NCBI RefSeq assembly: GCF_014694405.1
Contig: NZ_JAAUWV010000018.1
Span: 17,475-81,474, forward strand
Reading direction: 5' to 3'
DNA length: 64,000 nt
Source: Pseudoalteromonas sp. S16_S37
GTDB taxonomy: Bacteria; Pseudomonadota; Gammaproteobacteria; Enterobacterales; Alteromonadaceae
A program made the position numbers and the translations under genes. Below the pieces are notes generated by a model. The model saw only the letters and a program-made list of their open reading frames with translations. It had not been told where the DNA came from and ran no database searches. This document shows positions 37,693-44,820 of the stretch, one piece after another. Numbering within the stretch: the stretch's first letter is position 1; each line of letters starts with the position of its first letter.

Positions 37693-39060
37693 ATGAAATG
37701 GCTTTTGCATTCGCGGTTTAAAATTATGGTGTTGTGTTTGATAAGCTTAATTTTGGCTTCTTGTTTACAAAATAAGAGCGTAGCCAAAAATACCACAATT
37801 ACGGCAAGTCAAATTGAAATGATAGCAACGACAGTAAGCGACTACTGTGATAAAAACGTTTTTTTCGGAACTATCTATATCACTTCTCAAGATAAGGTCG
37901 TGTATGAAGCCAATTGCGGCCCGCAGAACATGCAGTATGGCGTTGAAAACACAATTAAATCAAAGTACCGAATTGGCTCCAACACAAAGGCGTTTGCAGC
38001 TGCAATTTTAATGCGAATGTTGGAAGGCAAAGACTTGAGACAAGAAACCATTGGCGATCATTTACCTTGGTATCCAAAAAATCAATGTGCAGATGTGTCG
38101 TTGCATCATTTGCTAACAATGTCTTCGGGCATAGATAATTATAGTGATAATGAAGAAGTGTACGATAACTATGGGTGGCGTCCATTTTTATACGACAAGA
38201 CGCTAAACCTTAATGGTCCAGAAGACTTTAGTAATCGCTTTTGCACATGTACTTCGCAGGGGGATAAACCGTCATTTACACCAGGTTCGCAGTATGAATA
38301 CAGCAACTGTAATTATTATTTAATTGGCAATATTATTGAGCAGATAGCCGCGGGCACGCAAGGTGATATATCTCGCGAGTTTTGGTTTGGCAACCTGCTT
38401 AGAGAACATATTTTAGATACTTTAGCGATGAGCGAAAGTGGCTCATTTAGCCCCATTGGCATTTATAGCAACATGACCACGGGCTATATCTACAATCAAA
38501 ATCAGTACTTACCATTAGCTAATGGCCGTCCTCCTGTTGCTGGTGGGCCAGCGCCTTATGAGGATATATTGGTTAACCCTTATAGTAATCCACTAGTGTT
38601 GTATTCAGCAGGTGATATGTATTCAACAGTTGAAGATATGCAAAAGTGGGATCAGGGTTTATATACAACCAAAATACTAAGTGAAACGCAAAAGCTGGCG
38701 GCCTTTGCTCCGTATGCAAATACTAACAGCACTGAGTCATGTGAATACTATGGCTACGGTTGGTTTGTGACGTTTATCGACCCAACTCAATATGGCAAAG
38801 TAGCTGATTGCCCGCAAAACCCCAACGATACCAATCTCAGGAAATACGAGAAGTTTTTACAATACTCTGGAAGCTATCCGTACTCTTGGGTGACCAGCTT
38901 TAATCGCTTAATAGAACGTGACCAAGCAGTGATGGTTTTTAGTAACTATGTAAAAACAGGCACTGAGTCAGATTGTATTTCAAGTGAAATTAGGAACATT
39001 ATCTTTTACAACGATAAGCACCGCAGTGTTAGCTGCCAAAGTGTGCTTAACGACGCGTAA
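37693..39060 (+). CDS. Lipoprotein serine hydrolase, beta-lactamase/PBP-like fold
   Basis: 455 codons with Shine-Dalgarno GAGGAAA. The signal peptide ends in lipobox LASC, so the mature enzyme is probably a periplasmic or outer-membrane lipoprotein. Class C beta-lactamase/D-aminopeptidase motifs are visible: S96-N-T-K99 (SxxK) and Y203-S-N205 (YxN). The third motif, normally K/H-T-G, seems to be YSG near the C-terminus. The family includes esterases, D-aminopeptidases and PBP-type thioesterases. Its place between the synthetase and exporter genes suggests it acts on the exported lipopeptide (hydrolysis, maturation or self-protection). That is an inference from context. A classical penicillinase role is less likely. 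Confidence 0.8.
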   Translation: MKWLLHSRFKIMVLCLISLILASCLQNKSVAKNTTITASQIEMIATTVSDYCDKNVFFGTIYITSQDKVVYEANCGPQNMQYGVENTIKSKYRIGSNTKAFAAAILMRMLEGKDLRQETIGDHLPWYPKNQCADVSLHHLLTMSSGIDNYSDNEEVYDNYGWRPFLYDKTLNLNGPEDFSNRFCTCTSQGDKPSFTPGSQYEYSNCNYYLIGNIIEQIAAGTQGDISREFWFGNLLREHILDTLAMSESGSFSPIGIYSNMTTGYIYNQNQYLPLANGRPPVAGGPAPYEDILVNPYSNPLVLYSAGDMYSTVEDMQKWDQGLYTTKILSETQKLAAFAPYANTNSTESCEYYGYGWFVTFIDPTQYGKVADCPQNPNDTNLRKYEKFLQYSGSYPYSWVTSFNRLIERDQAVMVFSNYVKTGTESDCISSEIRNIIFYNDKHRSVSCQSVLNDA

Positions 39061-39268
39061 GAGAGTGAGTCTTTGAGAAAAGGAAATAGAGCAGTTGTAT
39101 TTCGTTTTCGCTTATCGGTGTGCTCTTGTGTGCACGATAAAAGAATTACTTTTTAGCTCATGTAGTTAGAAAGTGAAAAAGGGCAAGTTAGCAATCAAGC
39201 TTTAGTTAGCTTTTGAATAACTTGATATGTTTAACAACTGTTTAATTCTAAATCATAGAGGACTAAAT

Positions 39269-39820
39269 ATGACAGCGACAAAAACAGCGAAGGATGAAAA
39301 GGCGAGCGAGGTTAAAACCGAACAAGATGCAAATCATGTTGAGGTTGAAAATCGCGAAGCTGTCGCACAGCAAATTGTTGACAAGTATACAAAGTGGTCG
39401 TTTGGTAGTGGTCTTATTCCAATTCCTGCGGTTGACTTAGTAGCTTTGACAGGTATTCAAATAAAAATGATTGGTGAAATCGCGAAAGTGTACGGTCAAT
39501 CATATAGTGAGAATATGCTGCGCGGTACTATCACAGCGGTGATCGGTGGTTCATTTCCACAAACTTTGGGCGGCGCTGGTTTAAGCAGCTTTTTGAAAGC
39601 TGTTCCAGTACTTGGCACGTTGAGCGCACTGGCGTTTATGCCTGTCGTATCAGCAGCATCTTCACATGCTGTAGGTACAACGTTTATTCGTCACTTTGAG
39701 CACGGTGGAACTTTGTTAGACCTTAATCTTTCGAGTATTAAGGACGACATCTCTGAGACCGCAGCAAAGTTTAGAAAAAACAAAGACAACGCAGATACAC
39801 AAGTGAACGCTGCTAGCTAG
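39269..39820 (+). CDS. DUF697-family membrane protein
   Basis: About 183 codons from the ATG at 39269, chosen over the in-frame ATG at 39227 because AGAGGA lies seven bases upstream of it. A charged, Lys/Glu-rich N-terminus is followed by the DUF697 signature (KYTKWSFGSGLIPIPAVD, then QIKMIGEIAKVYG). Two hydrophobic glycine-rich segments follow, around 39520-39680. DUF697 proteins are membrane-associated and often sit next to dynamin-like or Era-type GTPases; none is seen here. A terminator follows immediately. Function unknown; a role in envelope homeostasis or self-protection next to the exporter is a guess. Confidence 0.75.
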   Translation: MTATKTAKDEKASEVKTEQDANHVEVENREAVAQQIVDKYTKWSFGSGLIPIPAVDLVALTGIQIKMIGEIAKVYGQSYSENMLRGTITAVIGGSFPQTLGGAGLSSFLKAVPVLGTLSALAFMPVVSAASSHAVGTTFIRHFEHGGTLLDLNLSSIKDDISETAAKFRKNKDNADTQVNAAS

Positions 39821-39830
39821 TAGTAACTTG

Positions 39831-39865
39831 ATAAACCAGCAGGAGTCTGCTGGTTTATTTGTTCT
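39831..39865 (+). terminator. Terminator after the DUF697 gene
   Basis: A perfect 12-bp stem ATAAACCAGCAG / CTGCTGGTTTAT (39831-39842 and 39847-39858) with a GAGT tetraloop is followed by a T-rich tail, TTGTTCT. It lies 10 bases after the stop codon, so it may reduce read-through into the small membrane protein and exporter genes. Confidence 0.8.
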
Positions 39866-39889
39866 ATAACTTACATTAGGAAATGCAAC

Positions 39890-40063
39890 ATGCTGGTAAT
39901 ACTATATTTGGCTTTATGTATTCTGTCAGGCTACTGGGGACGCAATACCTTTGCCGGGCCCGTAGGGTTTTTCTTGATCTCTTTGGTCTTTACGCCTTTA
40001 GCAGGTTTATTGATTTTGTTTTTAGCCAAAAGAAGAGAGCCTATCGCGGAGGAAGAAGAATAG
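39890..40063 (+). CDS. Small membrane protein, 57 residues
   Basis: A short open frame with TAGGAA seven bases before its ATG. It encodes two hydrophobic segments (about residues 1-15 and 22-46), then a short KRRE stretch and an acidic tail of four Glu. The positive-inside rule would place the C-terminus in the cytosol. No family was recognised. It lies between the DUF697 gene and the ABC exporter and has its own ribosome-binding site, which argues for a real gene rather than chance. An overlapping frame starting at 39883 lacks these properties and is rejected. Confidence 0.6.
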   Translation: MLVILYLALCILSGYWGRNTFAGPVGFFLISLVFTPLAGLLILFLAKRREPIAEEEE

Positions 40064-40175
40064 GCCTCTGTGCAAATTTTAAGTGTTGTAGTAACACTTG
40101 TATTGGTGAACATGGAATTTAGAGCTGCTCTCTGTCATTGTGGTATTTGAGCAAAAAAATAATAAAGAAGCGCAA

Positions 40176-41837
40176 ATGGTATTATACGATTTAATAAGTC
40201 GAAACTTAAAAGTAAAGAAACGGAACTTTGTTGCTCTTGGTTGTATTTCAGGTCTAGCAAACGCGTTGGTACTGGCTTTAATCAATAACGTTGCTGAGAA
40301 CATTTCTGATATAAATCGAGAGAATCATATACTCTATTACTTGGTCTTATTTAGCTTAACAATTGCTATTTACGGCTTTACACAACAGCGTCTAATGACC
40401 AAAGCAGCAAGGACCGTCGAAAAAGCCATTGCTGGACTGCGCGTTGAGTTGTTTGAATGTGTTCGCTATACCGAATTATCAACACTTGAGAAAATAGGCA
40501 AAGAGAGAATATTTAATACACTTAGCAAAGAGCTACAAACGATTTCTCAATCAGCGCAACTGTTTGTCATTATCGGTCAGTCAATCACATTGGTGTTTTT
40601 TACTTCCCTGTATATTGCTTACCACTCGTTTGTGGCATTTTTGGTTGTGTCGGTATTGATTATGTTGGGGGCGAGTATTCATCGACTTCGCGCCAATGAA
40701 ATACAGAAAAACATGAGGTTATCATTTGAAAGCGAAAATATGCTAATTCACCGGTTGTCTGACTTATTAGATGGTTTTAAGGAAGTGAAGCTTAGCTCTC
40801 CCAGAGCTGATGACCTAGAAAACGAATTTATTGCAGACTCAACCCGAGCTAAAAATGCCAAAACCACCACTCAGACCTTATTTGCAACTGACTTTGTGTT
40901 ATCACAAATTACATTTTTTGCAGCAACGGGTGCAATGGTTTTTATCGTTCCATTGCTTTCAAATGTATACACAGACGTCGTGATAAAGGTTACAACTGCA
41001 TCGTTATTTTTAATCGGTCCGATCACCAGTATAGTGGGTGGCATACCTATTTACACCACGGCAAGCGAAGCTGCAAATAACGTATTAGAGCTTGAAAATG
41101 AGCTTAAACTTGCATCGCAAAAAGCCCAAAAACAAAACGTCAAAGGGCCTTCAGAAATACGCGCTTTTGAAGAGATCAAACTAGAAGGGGCGTACTACCA
41201 ACACAATCGCCCTGCAGGAGAGCGGCCATTTTTTGTTGGCCCCGTGGATTTAACCATTAAGCCTGGGCAAATCACCTTTGTGACTGGTGGTAACGGCAGT
41301 GGTAAAACTACCTTTATTCGAATGCTCACCGGGCTATATGAGTTACAAGCTGGGCAAATACTATTAAACGGCAGAGCAATCACAAACAACGAACAAGATT
41401 TATACCGTAGTTTGTTCACCGCTGTTTTTTCAGACTTTCATTTGTTTAAACAGCTGTATGGGATCCGCGTCGGTTCGCAGCAAGAAATAGATGACTGGTT
41501 AGTATTTTTGGAAATGAATAATAAAGTAAGCGTTGAAAACAGCGAGTTTTCAACCGTTGACCTATCAACTGGGCAGCGAAAACGGCTCGCTTTACTCAGT
41601 ACAATTTTAGAAAATCGGCCAATTTATATTTTTGATGAATGGGCAGCAGATCAAGACCCAATATTTAGGCGCAAGTTCTACGAGCAAGTATTACCCAAGT
41701 TAAAAGAACGTGGGAATACTGTAATTGCTATTACTCATGATGATGCATATTTCCATTTAGCGGATGTACATTTAAAAATGGTAGAAGGACAATTAATGGA
41801 ACATAACATGGCAGGCAGTGAGGGCGTTTCCTCATGA
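40176..41837 (+). CDS. SyrD/PvdE-type cyclic-peptide ABC exporter (fused TMD-NBD)
   Basis: About 553 codons from the ATG at 40176; a GTG at 40140 would add 12 residues, and neither has a strong Shine-Dalgarno. The N-terminal half holds about six membrane helices. The C-terminal half is an ATPase with Walker A GGNGSGKTT (about residue 370), a signature LSTGQRKRLALL (about 463) and Walker B IYIFDEWAAD (about 482). The LS-GQRKRLALL and FDEWAADQDP forms are characteristic of the SyrD/PvdE family that moves peptide precursors across the inner membrane. It is the best candidate exporter for the lipopeptide made upstream. It overlaps the next gene by 4 bases. Confidence 0.88.
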   Translation: MVLYDLISRNLKVKKRNFVALGCISGLANALVLALINNVAENISDINRENHILYYLVLFSLTIAIYGFTQQRLMTKAARTVEKAIAGLRVELFECVRYTELSTLEKIGKERIFNTLSKELQTISQSAQLFVIIGQSITLVFFTSLYIAYHSFVAFLVVSVLIMLGASIHRLRANEIQKNMRLSFESENMLIHRLSDLLDGFKEVKLSSPRADDLENEFIADSTRAKNAKTTTQTLFATDFVLSQITFFAATGAMVFIVPLLSNVYTDVVIKVTTASLFLIGPITSIVGGIPIYTTASEAANNVLELENELKLASQKAQKQNVKGPSEIRAFEEIKLEGAYYQHNRPAGERPFFVGPVDLTIKPGQITFVTGGNGSGKTTFIRMLTGLYELQAGQILLNGRAITNNEQDLYRSLFTAVFSDFHLFKQLYGIRVGSQQEIDDWLVFLEMNNKVSVENSEFSTVDLSTGQRKRLALLSTILENRPIYIFDEWAADQDPIFRRKFYEQVLPKLKERGNTVIAITHDDAYFHLADVHLKMVEGQLMEHNMAGSEGVSS

Positions 41838-42970
41838 ATATTATTATCCCACCAGATATAGGATTATTAGTCCTAGGCGCATTGTGTTTGGTGATAGTTA
41901 TCTCCAACATTGTGATGCGTGTATTAAAACGTTATTACCCTAAATTACGTAAGCGGATCGTATCTTGGCGCTTTAGGGCTGGCGTTACCTTACTAATATT
42001 ACTGTTTTTGATTGTTGCTTTGGTTCCCGTGGTGTTTATTAAAGTCGACTCAGGGGAAGTTGGCGTTTTATGGAAAAGACTCGGTGGCGGTACATATTTA
42101 GACAAGCCATTTTCTGAGGGTACTGTATTGGTAATGCCGTGGGATAAACTGGTAATTTATTCCAGTCGATTTCAAACGGCAAATAGAGAGATACACGCTA
42201 TTACCAACCAAGGTTTACGTATTACCCTTGATGTGACCGTGCGTTACCGTCCTGTGGTTAAGCATATTCCGTTTTTACATCAGCTAGTCGGACAAGATTA
42301 TGTCAATGAGATGGTGATACCCGAAGTCAGCTCTGCGGTTCGGGTGATAGTGTCTAATTATACTGCTGAGGAAGTCTACGGTTCGCAGCGTATGGATGTG
42401 CAAGCACAGCTGCTTGGAAAAGTATTGAATGAGCTTAAATTACAAGAACAAACAATTCTTAAAGGGATCTCGGGAGAGATGAAAGGCCATGCTCTAGTTA
42501 ATCTTGATGATGTACTGATACGCCGCGTAAACGTACCAGAAGGGGTACATAATGCCATTATTGCGAAGGTAAATCAGCACTATCTGCAACAGGAGTATGA
42601 TATGCGTCTAGAAGTGGCCGAGAAAGAGGCAATGCGCAAAGAAACAGAAGCCAAAGGGATTGCAGCGTTTCAAAAAACGGTTAGCGGTGGTATCTCTGAA
42701 ACTTATTTAAGATGGCGAGGTATAGAGGCAACAATAGAGCTTGCTAAGTCCAATAACGCAAAAGTAGTTGTTATCGGCGGCGGTAAAGACGGATTACCGT
42801 TAATTCTGAATACTGAAAATAGTCTTGGTCCGTCTTTGCCTGCTGTGTCACACGCAAAAGATGATAAAGAAGCAACAGAAAAGACAAATAAGGAAACTAA
42901 GAAAGAACCAGTCTATCGTAGCCCAACAGCAAGTGCACATATTCCACTTGAAGAAGTCGCGCAACCATAG
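41834..42970 (+). CDS. SPFH (band 7/prohibitin-like) membrane protein
   Basis: 378 codons, start overlapping the exporter stop (ATGA), so the two are probably translationally coupled. Two hydrophobic segments lie near residues 8-30 and 48-72, followed by an SPFH/band-7 domain (IKVDSGEVGVLWKRLGG through the region rich in V-Y-S-R). A charged helical segment with EVAEKEAMRKETEAKG follows, and then a Lys/Glu-rich tail. SPFH proteins build oligomeric membrane microdomains and scaffold membrane enzymes or transporters. The tight coupling with the exporter suggests it organises or protects the membrane around it, which is an inference. Confidence 0.85.
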   Translation: MNIIIPPDIGLLVLGALCLVIVISNIVMRVLKRYYPKLRKRIVSWRFRAGVTLLILLFLIVALVPVVFIKVDSGEVGVLWKRLGGGTYLDKPFSEGTVLVMPWDKLVIYSSRFQTANREIHAITNQGLRITLDVTVRYRPVVKHIPFLHQLVGQDYVNEMVIPEVSSAVRVIVSNYTAEEVYGSQRMDVQAQLLGKVLNELKLQEQTILKGISGEMKGHALVNLDDVLIRRVNVPEGVHNAIIAKVNQHYLQQEYDMRLEVAEKEAMRKETEAKGIAAFQKTVSGGISETYLRWRGIEATIELAKSNNAKVVVIGGGKDGLPLILNTENSLGPSLPAVSHAKDDKEATEKTNKETKKEPVYRSPTASAHIPLEEVAQP

Positions 42971-42973
42971 CAA

Positions 42974-43010
42974 AAATATGCCACGCAGTTTAGGTGGCAT
43001 ATTTATAATA
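42974..43010 (+). terminator. Terminator-like hairpin after the SPFH gene
   Basis: An 11-bp perfect stem AAATATGCCAC / GTGGCATATTT (42974-42984 and 42994-43004) with a 9-base loop. It begins 4 bases after the stop codon. The downstream tract is AT-rich rather than pure T, so it is less canonical than the others. It marks the probable end of the exporter transcription unit. Confidence 0.7.
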
Positions 43011-43133
43011 ATGTATGTTTAGATCTAGTAGTTCAGACTCTATAAAAATCGCTTATTTTCGCGTTGAGAAATTAGGCTATGCTTTAATTATTGATTCAAT
43101 AACTATTTTCAATCGAGGAAATTAAGAGTTTGC

Positions 43134-43811
43134 ATGAAGTATAGTGTAGTTCTGTTGTTGGTTTTGTCATGCAGCCTGTTTGCGCAAGCAGTAAAACAAG
43201 AGGACACTAGGTTTGTTATCAGCTATGTGGAGCACAAAGGCATCATTCATTATTATGTGCCGTTGTTGGAGCAAGCCTATCGCAAAATAGGTATCGAACC
43301 AAAATTTGAATTGATAAACGATAAGCGTGCGTTAAAGCTATTGGATCAAGGCTTAATAGACGCAGATACTGCCAAATCGTTAGAGTTTGTTGACGCGTAT
43401 AAAAATATCATTGTTGTGCCAACACCAATAAGTCAAATTGACGTTGTTCTGCTTTGCCAGCCAAAGTTGCAATGTGATTTATCTATTCTTAAAAATTCCA
43501 ATCGTTCCTTAGGGTTAATCGCGGCAAAAGAGTTTTATAAAGAGCTATTATCCGGAAGCACTATCAGTCTTGTTGAGTTTTCAAGTTTTGAAACACTTCT
43601 TAAAATATTTAGCCAAGATAAAGTCGATTATGCAATTGTCGTGTTTGATGATTACTCCAAAGATGCCTTGTCCACTTACCCAAATCACTTCTTTATACAA
43701 CAAAAAATTGGCTACCACCTGCTTAACAAAAAGCATCAAGCTATCGTCAAGCAGCTCGATGAAGCGATTAAATCGGTCCGAGCGCAGGGCGGGTTTGTAA
43801 AATCAAATTAA
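43134..43811 (+). CDS. Periplasmic solute-binding (SBP family 3-like) protein
   Basis: 225 codons. A signal peptide (MKYSVVLLLVLSCSLFAQA) indicates export to the periplasm. The body resembles bacterial extracellular solute-binding protein family 3, as found in orphan copies common in marine gammaproteobacteria; the pattern includes Y-PLLEQAYRKIGIEPKFE and a hinge-like LKIFSQDKVDYAIV stretch. No permease or ATPase gene is adjacent, so it may be a sensor-type or stand-alone binding protein. Ligand unknown. A terminator-like hairpin separates it from the exporter unit. Confidence 0.7.
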   Translation: MKYSVVLLLVLSCSLFAQAVKQEDTRFVISYVEHKGIIHYYVPLLEQAYRKIGIEPKFELINDKRALKLLDQGLIDADTAKSLEFVDAYKNIIVVPTPISQIDVVLLCQPKLQCDLSILKNSNRSLGLIAAKEFYKELLSGSTISLVEFSSFETLLKIFSQDKVDYAIVVFDDYSKDALSTYPNHFFIQQKIGYHLLNKKHQAIVKQLDEAIKSVRAQGGFVKSN

Positions 43812-43877
43812 GCGTTTTCGAAATAGACAGCAAAAGTGATACACTACGCGTTATGTCAATTGTAGATGAGGTAATGT

Positions 43878-44129
43878 GTGGAGTGTCGTCTTCATTGTGG
43901 TGCTTGTTGCATCGCGCCAAGTATCAGTTCTAGCTTTCCAAACCACCCAGAAGGCAAACCGGCAGGTGAGCGTTGTAAAAACCTCACAGATGACAACTTG
44001 TGCAAATTATTTGGTAAACCTGAACGCCCCAAAGTGTGTCATGACTTTAAAGCGACAGAGTGGGTATGTGGGAGTAATTCAACAGAAGCTTTAACCATAT
44101 TACATGAACTGGAAATGTTAACAGAGTGA
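43878..44129 (+). CDS. YkgJ-family cysteine cluster protein
   Basis: 83 codons beginning at a GTG, with GAGG seven bases upstream. Cysteines are arranged as C-x3-C-x2-CC near the N-terminus (CRLHCGACC), then CKNL, C-KLF, C-HDF and C-GS. The segment with PEGKPAGERC is typical of the short YkgJ-type putative zinc- or iron-binding proteins. Molecular function is not established for the family. It stands alone at the end of a run of + strand genes, before a transposase relic. Confidence 0.8.
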   Translation: MECRLHCGACCIAPSISSSFPNHPEGKPAGERCKNLTDDNLCKLFGKPERPKVCHDFKATEWVCGSNSTEALTILHELEMLTE

Positions 44130-44817
44130 TGTTTACACCCTAAAGCCATAATGGCGTATATCGCCACTTATCTCTCTCATGCTTCCAAGCTCTTGATCAG
44201 AGGGATTCCACTGTGCTCACAGATTAACCAAAGAGCTATTCTGTCCTAAAATCATCGTTCCATGCTGCTCCTTGTCGTGCTGAAAAACTGTCTTTGATAC
44301 CAATTATGTTTAAACAAGGCTATGAGTGCCGCACCATCTAGGTCTGATACCTTTAACTTATCTTCTTTTAAAACAAAACATCGAAGATCCAATGCTGCTG
44401 GCTCCCTATGCGCCAATGTTCGCGCATTGTTTAAATAACAGCCTATTTACAAATTTATTCGTCTCGCGACCAACGTAAAAAATTAATTATCAAATTAGGT
44501 CATTATCGACCTGTTTAAGTACCTCAATTCGGGTAATATTTAACTAAAATTAACATAATTAAATTAAATGTTTCTTGTAAGTGTGAGTTTTTCTTTTGAA
44601 TTGTTCTAAGTAACTTACTTGGTCATTTTTCATAATATATTTCCGTTAATTTTAATTCTAACTTTTAAATTCATCGAATTTAAAGCCTCTTCATTAAACC
44701 ACGAAGTAATAAAAAATTTAAACATCATTGAATTGTATTTAAATGTAAAGATGATTTTTTTCCTCTTACATTTATTGATTTTTAATGTGTAGTATAAATC
44801 CAATTTAGGAGTTAACA
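44130..44817 (+). other. Intergenic region before the giant toxin gene
   Basis: About 690 bases. The first 300 hold a decayed transposase relic on the minus strand. The remaining 390 (44430-44817) are strongly AT-rich and probably carry the promoter of the toxin gene. A TATAAAT box at 44793 lies too close to the start for a well-spaced -35 to be assigned. No RNA gene was recognised. Confidence 0.6.
44236..44427 (-). pseudogene. Relic of an ISAs1-family transposase C-terminus
   Basis: Read on the minus strand, three frames together give a recognisable order: MREHWRIGSQQHWIFDVLF then a stop, KEDKLKVSDLDGAALIALF in another frame, and KDSFSARQGAAWNDDFRTE ending in a stop. This matches the R-HW-IEN-LHW-LDV-F-ED plus basic/AAW ending of ISAs1 (IS4-superfamily) transposases, with at least two frameshifts and Ile-Glu-Asn changed to Ile-Gly-Ser. 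No terminal inverted repeats are visible, so it is a decayed fragment. It marks past mobile-element activity between the lipopeptide and toxin loci. Confidence 0.6.
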
Positions 44818-44820
44818 GTG
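44807..44820 (+). promoter_or_regulatory. Ribosome-binding site and GTG start of the giant toxin gene
   Basis: AGGAG at 44807-44811 lies six bases before a GTG codon at 44818. No ATG is better placed, and the residues that follow are already toxin-A-like, so GTG is taken as the start. Confidence 0.8.

Noticed and set aside
39883..40122. 79-codon frame overlapping the small membrane protein
   Set aside because: It has no fitting ribosome site and no membrane-protein logic; the frame starting at 39890 has both.
4578..42970. Siderophore pathway
   Set aside because: The PvdE-like exporter and possible hydroxy-Asp hint at one, but there is no TonB receptor, hydroxamate or catechol gene in the window, and the fatty-acyl/beta-amino start fits a surface-active lipopeptide better.
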